NCBI RefSeq assembly: GCF_041435355.1
Contig: NZ_CP108442.1
Span: forward strand, 4,216,001-4,280,000
Length of the DNA: 64,000 bases
Source of the DNA: Streptomyces sp. NBC_01276
GTDB taxonomy: Bacteria > Actinomycetota > Actinomycetes > Streptomycetales > Streptomycetaceae
Direction of reading: 5' to 3'
Positions within the stretch are counted from its first letter, which is position 1; every line of letters begins with the position of its first letter. Below are positions 41,834-49,862 of the stretch, piece by piece. Under the pieces are notes generated by a model that was not told the origin of the DNA, searched no databases, and was given only the letters and a program-made list of their open reading frames with translations. Position numbers and translations under genes: made by a program.

Positions 41834-43164
41834 TGACCGCGCCGACCGCGCAGACCGCGCCCACCCCCGCTCCGGACGCCGCCCCCGGCGACCGGACCGT
41901 GCTGCTCGTCGGCGGTACCGACCAGCACCTCGAACGGGCCAAGGACCTGGGCGTACGCGTGGTCCTGCTCCAGCACCCCGACAAGGTCAACGCGTTCCAG
42001 ACCGGGCTGGCCGACGTCCTCCTGATGATCGACTACACCGACTGGACGACCGTACGGCCGCTCGCCGAGGCCGCCCGCGAGGTCTGGGACTTCGACACCG
42101 TCGTCTCGCTCACCGAGGGCGGCCTGGACATGGCGGCCCGGCTGAACGACCACTTCGGCTTCCCCGGCACCCGCCCCGAGGTCAGCCGCCGCATGCGCAA
42201 CAAGTACCTGATGCGGCAGCACCTGACCGACCACGGGCGGCTGGCGATCCACTGGGACCGGGTCACCGACCGGGAGTCCCTGGAGGCCTTCGCCGGGCGG
42301 GCCGGGTTCCCGTTCATCGTCAAGCCCACCGACGCCACCGCGAGCTTCGGCCTGATCAGGGTGAACGGTGCCGGGGAGCTCGACGCGGTGTGGGAGCGGA
42401 TCGAGGAGCTGCGCGGCCGGCGCACCGACCGCGGCTCGACCCTGTACACGGTGAACGAGTTCCTGATGGAGTCCTACCTCGACGGCCCCGAGTTCAGCGT
42501 GGAGGCCCTCAGCTTCGCCGGCCGCCACGTGGTGGTCGCCGTGACGGAGAAGCTCGTCGACGACACGCACTTCGCGGAGCTGGGCCACGCCCTGCCCGCC
42601 CGGCTCGCACCGGGGGACCACGCCCGGATCACGGCCGCGGTCGCGGACTTCCTCGACACGATGGGCGTGACCGACGGGCCGAGCCACACCGAGCTGCGCC
42701 TCGGATCACGCGGCCCGGTCGTCATCGAGTCCCACAACCGGGTGGGCGGCGGCCACATCAACGAACTCGTCGAGGCCGCCTACGGGATCGACCTCATGGG
42801 CTACGGGATGGCCTGGCCCCTGGGCCTCGTCGAGCCGCTGGCCGGCCCCCCGGCGGCCCGCGCCGGGGCCTGCACCCGCTTCGTGCTCCGCGACCCGGGA
42901 ACGGTCACCGCCGTGTCGGGCGTGGAGGAGGTCGCCGCCCGCGCGGACGTGCTGGCCGTGGAGGTCTCCGTACGCCCCGGCGACCCGGTGCGCCCGCTGC
43001 GCGACAACTGGGACCGGCTCGGCTTCGCCGCCGTGACGGCGGCCGACACCGACGCGGCGATCGCCCTCTGCGAGCGGCTCACCGCGCAGATCCGCATCGA
43101 CGTCCACCCGGCCGCCGGGGCCGCGCAGGACCCGGCCGCCGCCCTCGCCGGGGCGGCGGCGTGA
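41830..43164 (+). CDS. ATP-grasp ligase 2
   Basis: GTG 41830 overlaps the stop of ligase 1, with ATG 41833 directly after, giving up to 444 residues. It has an N-terminal preATP-grasp fold (RTVLLVGGTDQHLERAKDLG), GFPFIVKPTDATASFGLIRV, EFLMESYLDGPEFSVEALSF and HTELRLGSRGPVVIESHNRVGGG. Similarity to ligase 1 is clear in the DGPEFSVE motif, but the substrate loops differ, so the two probably use different acceptors. It is GTGA-coupled to ligase 3. Confidence 0.85.
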   Translation: MMTAPTAQTAPTPAPDAAPGDRTVLLVGGTDQHLERAKDLGVRVVLLQHPDKVNAFQTGLADVLLMIDYTDWTTVRPLAEAAREVWDFDTVVSLTEGGLDMAARLNDHFGFPGTRPEVSRRMRNKYLMRQHLTDHGRLAIHWDRVTDRESLEAFAGRAGFPFIVKPTDATASFGLIRVNGAGELDAVWERIEELRGRRTDRGSTLYTVNEFLMESYLDGPEFSVEALSFAGRHVVVAVTEKLVDDTHFAELGHALPARLAPGDHARITAAVADFLDTMGVTDGPSHTELRLGSRGPVVIESHNRVGGGHINELVEAAYGIDLMGYGMAWPLGLVEPLAGPPAARAGACTRFVLRDPGTVTAVSGVEEVAARADVLAVEVSVRPGDPVRPLRDNWDRLGFAAVTAADTDAAIALCERLTAQIRIDVHPAAGAAQDPAAALAGAAA

Positions 43165-44423
43165 CCGCGCTCGTCCTGCACCGCTTCCCGCTGGACCCGT
43201 TCCCGTACGACCGTTGGCTGGACGGACTCGACGGCGGCGTCGTGCTGATCGCGGCCCGCGACCGGATCGAAGGGGGCGGGGAGCGGGTCCCGGACGGCCC
43301 CGGGGGCTACCGCCGGCTGGAGGTCCTCGACGGCTTCGACGACGAGGAGCGGCTCGACCGGCTGGCCGAGGACCTGGCCCACGCGTACGAGGTCACCCAC
43401 GTCATCGCGTTCCACGAGGCGGACCTGCTCCGGGCGGCCCGGCTGCGGGAGAAGTTCGGCCTGCCCGGCCAGCTGCCCGACGGGGTCCTGCCCTTCCGGG
43501 ACAAGGTCCTGATGAAGGAGCGGCTGCGGGCGGCCGGCATCGAGGTCGCCCCGTACGCGCTGCCCGCCACGGCCGACGGGGCGCGGGCCTTCGCGGCGGA
43601 GCACGGCCTGCCGGTGGTCTTCAAGGCCCGCGACGGTTTCGGCTCCGTCGGGCTGCGGATCGTGGGTAGCGTCGGGGAACTGGAGGAGTACCTGGCCGGG
43701 GCCTACCCGCCCGCCGCCGGTCCCCGTGAGGACCTCCTGGTGGAGGCGTACATACCGGGCCCGATGTGCCACGTGGACGGGGTGGTCGTGGACGGACGCA
43801 CCGTCATGGCCTGGCCCTCGCAGTACCAGTACGACCTCGCCTCCTTCCAGGCCGATCCCGGTGCCCGGGTGGACCTCACCCTGGACCCCTCGGACCCGCT
43901 GACCCCGCGCCTGCTGGCGCTGGCCGAGGAGGCCCTCGGGGCACTGGGCGGGCCGGCGGACCACGCCTTCCACGCGGAGGTCTTCCACACCCCCGACGAC
44001 CGCCTCGTGGTCTGCGAGGTCGCCGCCCGGCCGGCGGGGGCGCGCATCCGGGACGTGCTGGACGCGGTGTTCGAGGTGCACCCCGTGGAACTGGCGGCGC
44101 GGGCCCACACGGGACTGCCCCTGCCGGCCCTGGCGGGGCTCCCGGCCGGGCCGGAGGGCGGGCGGCTGCGGCCGGTCCGCATGGCGGGGCAGGTCCTGAT
44201 GATGAAGCGGCCCGGCACGGTCCGCGCCATCCCGGTGATCCCGGAGGAGCCCTGGGTGCGGTTCTACGGGGTCTTCGCCGAGCCGGGGGAGGTCCTCGCC
44301 GAGGCCGCCCTCTCCTCGGACTTCCTGGCCGCGGCGGTGCTCTCGGCGCCGACCCGGCAGGAGTGCGAGCGGCGTCTGAGGGCCCTGGGCGGTCGTTTCG
44401 AGACGGAGATCGTGATCGACTGA
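43161..44423 (+). CDS. ATP-grasp ligase 3
   Basis: GTG 43161 gives 420 residues. It is the most diverged of the three: LPVVFKARDGFGSVGLRIVG, EDLLVEAYIPGPMCHVDGVV and HAEVFHTPDDRLVVCEVAARPAG supply the ATP-grasp core. The N-terminus begins VTALVLHRFPLDPFPYDRWL. The C-terminal region (MAGQVLMMKRPGTVRAI) matches amino-acid-ligase types. It is the last gene of the coupled operon. Three ligases suggest a product with two or three amide bonds or alternative acceptors. Confidence 0.82.
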   Translation: MTALVLHRFPLDPFPYDRWLDGLDGGVVLIAARDRIEGGGERVPDGPGGYRRLEVLDGFDDEERLDRLAEDLAHAYEVTHVIAFHEADLLRAARLREKFGLPGQLPDGVLPFRDKVLMKERLRAAGIEVAPYALPATADGARAFAAEHGLPVVFKARDGFGSVGLRIVGSVGELEEYLAGAYPPAAGPREDLLVEAYIPGPMCHVDGVVVDGRTVMAWPSQYQYDLASFQADPGARVDLTLDPSDPLTPRLLALAEEALGALGGPADHAFHAEVFHTPDDRLVVCEVAARPAGARIRDVLDAVFEVHPVELAARAHTGLPLPALAGLPAGPEGGRLRPVRMAGQVLMMKRPGTVRAIPVIPEEPWVRFYGVFAEPGEVLAEAALSSDFLAAAVLSAPTRQECERRLRALGGRFETEIVID

Positions 44424-44500
44424 TCCCGGCCCGCGGCCCGCGGCCCGCGGCCCGCCCGCCCGGTCCCCCGCCCCGGCCCGGCTCCCGGCGGTCCGATCGC

Positions 44501-44899
44501 CTACATCGGTGCGAGGCCCAGCGCCGTGACCACCACGGCGGTGAAGGGAGCGATCACCGAGAACCACGGCCCGGGGCGGTTGCCGGCGTGCCCGTAGGCG
44601 GCGACGAGCAGCAGGAGGGCGGCGGGAGCGAACCGGTACATGCCGTGCCGGGGAGCGAGCGGTCCCCACGCCGCCAGGAACAACCCGCTGACGAGACAGG
44701 CCCGGGCGAAGGTCAGGGGGCCGTCCTGCAACAGGAGCGGGACGGTCGCCGCTATCGCGGTGACCACGAAGACGACGAACGCCCGGTTCGGCTCGATACC
44801 GCGGGCGAACCACAGCACCACGGGGCCCCAAGCCGCCAGCGCCCCCGCCACGGCCCAACCCCGTTGCCGGGCGGACACTTTCCGATGCTCGGCCACCAC
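44501..44899 (-). CDS. Small integral membrane protein
   Basis: GTG 44899 (or 44896), after GAGGAAGGG, gives 132 residues with four hydrophobic helices (GWAVAGALAAWGPVVLWF; AFVVFVVTAIAATVPLLL; FARACLVSGLFLAAWGPL; a final ALLLLVAAYG and VIAPFTAVVVTALGL part). No motif. It is convergent with the ligase operon and divergent from the beta-lactamase-like gene. Function unknown. Confidence 0.6.
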   Translation of the reverse strand: MVAEHRKVSARQRGWAVAGALAAWGPVVLWFARGIEPNRAFVVFVVTAIAATVPLLLQDGPLTFARACLVSGLFLAAWGPLAPRHGMYRFAPAALLLLVAAYGHAGNRPGPWFSVIAPFTAVVVTALGLAPM

Positions 44900-45139
44900 A
44901 TGCCCTTCCTCGCCAACACGCGGATTGAACGTGTTCAGAATGCGCCGGTCGGATACGGGCGCAAGGGCCGTGGCCCCGGGCGCCGCGGCGGACGAAGGCA
45001 TCAGCCGGCCCGGCGCTGCCGTACGAGGGCGTCGAGCCGCTCCGCGAGTCCCGCTCCCCGTCACCCCTGCGGTCGCTGGGGCCGCGAGGGCGGGGCTAGC
45101 GTGGGGAGGGGGCGGCGGCGCACGGGCAGGAGGCCGGGC

Positions 45140-46396
45140 ATGACGACACGGTGGCGCAGCGCGGCGGTCGCGGCCGCCGCGGCGGGTCTGGTGGTGGTGC
45201 CGGTCGGCGTCGGAGCGGGCGGCGCCCGGTACGCGGACGCGCCCCCGGCGGTGGCGGCGGCCCCCGCGGCGACACCGGCGGCCACGCCCTCGCCCCCGCC
45301 GACCCCCGCGGCCGACGGGTTCCCGAAGCTCACCCCCGAGGTGGCGGCGCGGCTGGACGCGGCCGTGCAGAGGGTACGGCGCGAGGCCAGGGTCCCCGGG
45401 GTCATCGTGGCCCTCTCCGCCCCCGGCAAGGGCGAGTACGTACGGGCCTTCGGCGTCGCCGACAAGGCGACCGGAACGCCCATGACACCCGGTCTGAACA
45501 TGCGGATCGGCAGCGAGACGAAGACCTTCACGGTGACGGCCCTGCTGAGGCTGGTCGACCAGGGCAAGGTGGGCCTGGACGACCCCATCGGCAGGTACGT
45601 CGCGGGCGTCCCGAACGGCGACAGGATCACCCTGCGCGAGCTGGCCGGCATGCGCAGCGGGCTGTTCAACTACTCGGAGGACGAAGGGTTCTTCAAGGCC
45701 CTGACGAGCGACCCCCGGCGGAACTTCACGCCGCGGGAGCTCCTCGCCTACTCCTTCGGGCACCCCGTGAACTTCGCGCCGGACGCCAGGTTCGAGTACT
45801 CCAACACCAACCTGATCCTGCTGGGGCTGGTGGTGGAGAAGGTGAGCGGGAAGAGGCTCGCCGACTACATCGACCAGCAGGTGGTCAAGCCCGCCGGGCT
45901 GACGCACACCCTCTTCCCGACCGGCGCGGAGTTCCCGAGTCCGCACGCGCACGGCTACACGGACGCGACCGCCGACGGGAAGACCGAGGACGCCACCGAC
46001 TGGAACCCCTCCTGGGGCTGGGCCGCCGGAGCGATGATCTCCGACCTCCCCGACCTGCGGAGCTGGGCGAAGACCCTGGCCACCGGCACCCTGCTGACCC
46101 CCGCCACCCAGGCCGAGCGGCTGAAGGTGAGCCCGGCCGGGGACCTCCCGGACACCGGCTACGGCCTGGGCATCTTCAACGTCGACGGCTGGATCGGCCA
46201 CAACGGATCCCTGCCCGGCTACCAGTCGCTGACCGTGTACCTCCCCCAGGAGCGGGCCACCATGGTCGTCCTGCTCAACACGGACACCGCCTCCGACGGC
46301 GCCGAGCCCAGTGCCCTGTTCGGCGAGGCCATCACCCGGGTCGTCACACCCCAGCACCTCTTCAGGCTGCCCCCGCAGCCCGGCGCGGGCCGCTGA
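45140..46396 (+). CDS. Secreted class C beta-lactamase / D-Ala-D-Ala carboxypeptidase
   Basis: ATG 45140, after AGGAGG, gives 418 residues. A signal peptide and Ala/Pro linker (1-58) lead to the serine beta-lactamase fold: Ser125-x-x-Lys128 in GSETKTFT, the Tyr220-Ser-Asn motif in FEYSNTN, and HNGSLPG as the third motif. The family hydrolyses beta-lactams or stem-peptide D-Ala-D-Ala; streptomycetes hold many R61-like carboxypeptidases. Position beside the ligase operon is probably incidental. Confidence 0.85.
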   Translation: MTTRWRSAAVAAAAAGLVVVPVGVGAGGARYADAPPAVAAAPAATPAATPSPPPTPAADGFPKLTPEVAARLDAAVQRVRREARVPGVIVALSAPGKGEYVRAFGVADKATGTPMTPGLNMRIGSETKTFTVTALLRLVDQGKVGLDDPIGRYVAGVPNGDRITLRELAGMRSGLFNYSEDEGFFKALTSDPRRNFTPRELLAYSFGHPVNFAPDARFEYSNTNLILLGLVVEKVSGKRLADYIDQQVVKPAGLTHTLFPTGAEFPSPHAHGYTDATADGKTEDATDWNPSWGWAAGAMISDLPDLRSWAKTLATGTLLTPATQAERLKVSPAGDLPDTGYGLGIFNVDGWIGHNGSLPGYQSLTVYLPQERATMVVLLNTDTASDGAEPSALFGEAITRVVTPQHLFRLPPQPGAGR

Positions 46397-46444
46397 GGGG
46401 CCTCACGGATCCGCCGCCCGGCCGCCGCCCCGGTCGGAGGCGGG

Positions 46445-48172
46445 TCATTTCGCGTCGGCGTAGCACTCCACGACCGCGGTGGTGAAGGGGAAGCGGACCG
46501 GGGTGTCGCCGAAGGTGAGGCGGCCCGCCAGGTCGGCGGCGGCCCGGATCGCCTCGGCGACGGCCGGCGCCTCCTCGGCGGGGCAGTGCACGATCACCTC
46601 GTCGTGCTGGAAGAACACCAGCTCCGCGCGCATCCCCGCCGAGGCGAGGGACTGGCGCAGCGCGGCGAGCATCAGCAGGGCCCAGTCGGCGGCGCTGCCC
46701 TGGACGACGAAGTTGCGGGTGAAGCGGCCCCGGGCACGGGTGTCGGCGGAGGCGTAGCTCGGCGTCCAGCCGTCCGGGCGGCTCCCGCGGTCCGGGCGGC
46801 CGGTGCCGTCCGGGAGGTCCCCGGAGTCCTGGGGGAGTCCCGCCTCGCCCCCGTCGTCCTCGGCGGCGGTCACGGGCGGCGGGCAGGTCCGGCCGAGCCA
46901 GGTCCGCACGAGCCGGCCCTCCTCGCCCGCCCGCGCGGCCTCGTCCACGCAGGCCACCGCCCGCGGGAACCGGCGGCGCAGCGCGGCCAGGTTCTTCAGG
47001 CCGTCGCCGGAGGTCTGCCCGTAGACCGCACCGAGGACGGCGATCTTGGCCTGCTCCCGGTCGCCGGAGAAGCCCTGGCGGGACACGGCCGCGTAGAGGT
47101 CCTCGGCGCGGCCCGCCACCTCCATGAAGGCCGGGTCGCGGGAGATCGCGGCGAGGACGCGCGGCTCCATCTGGTCGGCGTCGGCGACGACCAGCCGCCA
47201 GCCGGGATCGGCGACGACCGCCCGCCGGATCACCTTCGGGATCTGCAGGGCCCCGCCGCCGTTGGTGACCCAGCGGCCGGTGAGGGTGCCGCCGGGGAGG
47301 AACTCGGGGCGGAAACGGCCGTCGTGGACCCAGTCGGCCAGCCAGGACCAGCCGTGGGCGGTGTAGATCCGGTACAGCTTCTTGTAGGCGATCAGCGGTT
47401 CCACGGCCGGATGCGCGAGCTCCTGGATCTCCCAGCGGCGGGTGGAACGCAGTTTGATCCCGGCCTCCGCGAACGCCTTGATGACGTCGGCCGGCAGGTC
47501 GGGGCGCACGCGGCGGCCGAACGCGGCGGAGACCTCGTCGGCGAGCGCGGCGAGGCGGCGGGGCTCGCCGCGGCCCGCGTAGCGCTCGCCGAGCAGCTCG
47601 GTCAGCAGGGCGCGGTGGACGTCGGCCCGCCAGGGCATTCCGGCCCGGTGCATCTCGGCGGCGATCAGGAACGCGGCCGACTCGGAGGCGGTGAGCAGCC
47701 GCATCCGGTCGGGGTGGGCGGTCGCGGCGAGGCGGCGCGCCTGGTCGGCGTGGACGGCGAGCAGGGCGTCGAGGGAGACGGGGACGGCGGGCCGCGGGTC
47801 GAAGAGGGAGTCCTGGGTGCCGGGCTCGGCGGCGCGCTGCGGGGGGTCCGCGGGGACGGGCGCGTCGTTGAGGCGCGCCCAGGCGGCGGCCGCGGAGCGG
47901 GGCTCGCCGAAGCGGCCCTCGTGGCCGAGGAGCAGCGACTCGGCGTCCTCGACGTCGTAGCAGCGCTCGACACGGACGCCGGCGGCGAGCAGGCGGGGGT
48001 AGGCGGCGGCGGTGGACCGCCAGATCCAGCGGGTCGCGGCGGGGGCGGCCCGGACGGCCTCGGCGGGGTCGCGGACGCGCAGGCGGGGGCCGGTGGCGGG
48101 CGGCACGGGCGCGGCGTGCCACCAGCCGTCGCCGTCTTCGGCGAGGGCCCAGGGGCCGGGTGCGTCGCTCAC
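46445..48172 (-). CDS. Family A DNA polymerase with (degenerate) 3'-5' exonuclease region
   Basis: GTG 48172 gives 575 residues; TTG 48202 is an alternative start. The polymerase motifs are VVADADQMEPRVLAAIS (A), REQAKIAVLGAVYGQTS (B) and FFQHDEVIVHCP (C). The N-terminal 180 residues stand where the exonuclease lies in the streptomycete bifunctional type; key acidic residues are hard to identify. It lacks a 5' nuclease and is shorter than housekeeping PolA. A 35-residue Asp/Gly-rich insertion lies before motif C. Likely a repair polymerase. Confidence 0.8.
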   Translation of the reverse strand: MSDAPGPWALAEDGDGWWHAAPVPPATGPRLRVRDPAEAVRAAPAATRWIWRSTAAAYPRLLAAGVRVERCYDVEDAESLLLGHEGRFGEPRSAAAAWARLNDAPVPADPPQRAAEPGTQDSLFDPRPAVPVSLDALLAVHADQARRLAATAHPDRMRLLTASESAAFLIAAEMHRAGMPWRADVHRALLTELLGERYAGRGEPRRLAALADEVSAAFGRRVRPDLPADVIKAFAEAGIKLRSTRRWEIQELAHPAVEPLIAYKKLYRIYTAHGWSWLADWVHDGRFRPEFLPGGTLTGRWVTNGGGALQIPKVIRRAVVADPGWRLVVADADQMEPRVLAAISRDPAFMEVAGRAEDLYAAVSRQGFSGDREQAKIAVLGAVYGQTSGDGLKNLAALRRRFPRAVACVDEAARAGEEGRLVRTWLGRTCPPPVTAAEDDGGEAGLPQDSGDLPDGTGRPDRGSRPDGWTPSYASADTRARGRFTRNFVVQGSAADWALLMLAALRQSLASAGMRAELVFFQHDEVIVHCPAEEAPAVAEAIRAAADLAGRLTFGDTPVRFPFTTAVVECYADAK

Positions 48173-48293
48173 GGGTGCGAGTGTCCCACCGGGGTCTGAC
48201 AAGGGCCTTCCCGGCGCGGCCGGCCCGCGGGGGCGGGGCCGCGCGCGCCGGGAGCGGACCGGCCGGGCGCGGGGGGCATGTCAAGCTGAAGGG

Positions 48294-49466
48294 GTGAGTG
48301 AGTTCGCCGCAACCGTTGACCGGGCCTTCGCCGCCGCCCTCTACGCCCAGGACGACGCCGGGCTGGACACGGGCGCCTCCGTGCTCGCTGCCGAGCCCGC
48401 GCGGTGGGGCGGGGTCGGGCGGGAGCTGCTCGCGCGCGGGGAGGCGTACGTACGGCAGGCCTGGGAGCGGGGCTGGCAGCCCGCCGACGTGCTGCGGCTG
48501 GTCCGCCGCGACCTGGACGAGCTCCACCTGCGGATCACCGCCGACCTGGTGGCCGCCGAGGCGCGCCGCTACGCACGCCTCCCGGAGCGGTGGACCGACG
48601 CCGAGGTCTGGTGGGACGAGGACGGGGCGTACGCCGAACAGCTCGCGCGGCGCGCCAAGGCGGACCGGTTCACCCTGGCCACCGCCGTCCTGGAGGTGCT
48701 GCGGCTGCTGGTGCGGCTGCCGTCGATCGAGCCGGTCGGCCCGCTCCCCGGCGACCTCACCGAGCAGGCGCACGCGCACATCGAGCCGCGGATGCTGGGG
48801 CGGATCCGGGCGCTGCTCGCGAAGGCCGAGGCGACGACGTACCCCGAGGAGGCCGAGGCGCTCAGCGCGAAGGCCCAGGAGCTGATGGCCCGCCACACGG
48901 TGGACGAGGCGCTGCTGGCCGCGCGCGGCGGCGGCCCGGCTCAGGTGCCGGGGGCCTGCCGGATCGGGGTGGAGCCCCCGTACGAGGAGGCCAAGGCGGT
49001 GCTGCTGGACGCGGTGGCCACCGCCAACCGCTGCCGGGCGGTGTGGAACAGCGGCTTCGAGTTCTCCACGGTGGTCGGCTTCGAGAGCGACCTGGAGGCG
49101 GTGGAGCTGCTCCACACCTCGCTGCTGGTGCAGGGGACGGCGGCGATGACCCGGGCCGAAGCGGCGCAGCGGGCCGGCGGGCGCAAGCGGACCAAGACCT
49201 TCCGGCAGTCCTTCCTGCTCGCCTACGCCAGCCGGCTCGGCCGCCGTCTGGCGGAGACCGCCGAGCACACGGCCACCGAGGCGGCGGACAACCTGCCCGC
49301 CCTGGTGGCGCGGGACGTCGCTGTCACCTCGCGGGCGGACGAGATGTTCCCCCGGACCACGACGACCCGGCTGCGCGGCGCCACCGACCACGCCGGCTGG
49401 GAGGACGGCACGGCGGCCGCCGACGCCGCGCACGTGGGCGCGGGGCGGCGGCCCTCGCTTCCGTGA
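48294..49466 (+). CDS. DUF2786 domain protein
   Basis: GTG 48294 gives 390 residues. The DUF2786 core is visible as MLGRIRALLAKAEATTYPEE, followed by AEALSAKAQELMARHTVDEA. The rest is helical with FRQSFLLAYASRLGRRLAET near the C-terminus. The family is common in actinobacteria and phages, without known activity. It is divergent from the DNA polymerase gene. Confidence 0.75.
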   Translation: MSEFAATVDRAFAAALYAQDDAGLDTGASVLAAEPARWGGVGRELLARGEAYVRQAWERGWQPADVLRLVRRDLDELHLRITADLVAAEARRYARLPERWTDAEVWWDEDGAYAEQLARRAKADRFTLATAVLEVLRLLVRLPSIEPVGPLPGDLTEQAHAHIEPRMLGRIRALLAKAEATTYPEEAEALSAKAQELMARHTVDEALLAARGGGPAQVPGACRIGVEPPYEEAKAVLLDAVATANRCRAVWNSGFEFSTVVGFESDLEAVELLHTSLLVQGTAAMTRAEAAQRAGGRKRTKTFRQSFLLAYASRLGRRLAETAEHTATEAADNLPALVARDVAVTSRADEMFPRTTTTRLRGATDHAGWEDGTAAADAAHVGAGRRPSLP

Positions 49467-49488
49467 CGGACGGACGACCGGGACGGTC

Positions 49489-49722
49489 CTAGACGGCCGG
49501 GGTCTCCGGGCGGGACTCCGGACGGGTCTCGGTGCGGGACTCGGTGCGGGACTCCGGCCGGGCGCCGTCCTCGGCGCGCATCGCCCGCGCCTCCGACTTC
49601 AGGATGCGCGCCGACTTCCCCAGGGAACGGGCCATGTCGGGCAGCTTCTTCGAGCCGAACACCAGCAGGCACACCACCAGGACGATGAGCAGGTGCCAGG
49701 GCTGGAGGCCATTGCGGAGCAT
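49489..49722 (-). CDS. tatA: Twin-arginine translocase subunit TatA/E
   Basis: ATG 49722 (AAAGG upstream) gives 77 residues; GTG 49734 is also in frame. The pattern is a short N-terminus, a membrane helix ([15 protein letters not shown]), the conserved [18 protein letters not shown] amphipathic helix and a charged tail with repeated ESRTES/TRPES units. It forms the Tat pore with TatC. No tatC is nearby, so it is an extra or lone TatA copy. It is divergent from the FUSC gene across the 11-bp repeats. Confidence 0.85.
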   Translation of the reverse strand: MLRNGLQPWHLLIVLVVCLLVFGSKKLPDMARSLGKSARILKSEARAMRAEDGARPESRTESRTETRPESRPETPAV

Positions 49723-49810
49723 GTGCGTACCCACCTTTCGGACGACGGCCGGACCGTGACGTCGGCCGGTTGATGATCAGCCCCATGGAACAGCGGGGCA
49801 AGGGCTGCGC

Positions 49811-49855
49811 ACAAACCTGAAGAAACCCTGAAGAAACCCTGAAAACGGCTACGCT
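49811..49855 (+). promoter_or_regulatory. Three 11-bp direct repeats plus leaderless -10 for the FUSC gene
   Basis: CCTGAAGAAAC starts at 49816 and 49827, and CCTGAA at 49838, an exact 11-bp period. TACGCT at 49850-49855 fits the -10 consensus and ends 7 nt before ATG 49863. The repeats thus cover the -35 region. An 11-bp period is typical of OmpR/PhoB-family response-regulator sites. Confidence 0.6.
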
Positions 49856-49862
49856 CGACGCC

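Noticed and set aside
44424..44465. Tandem GCGGCCC-type repeats after the ATP-grasp operon
   Set aside because: Short G+C-only low-complexity run; no operator, array or stem with a T-tract can be argued.
46362..49433. A 1023-codon minus-strand frame and similar long frames at 34085-36721, 49599-51992, 53311-55701 and 59953-62913
   Set aside because: All are shadows of real genes in other frames; only the last 495 bp of the 59953-62913 frame are real (ppa).
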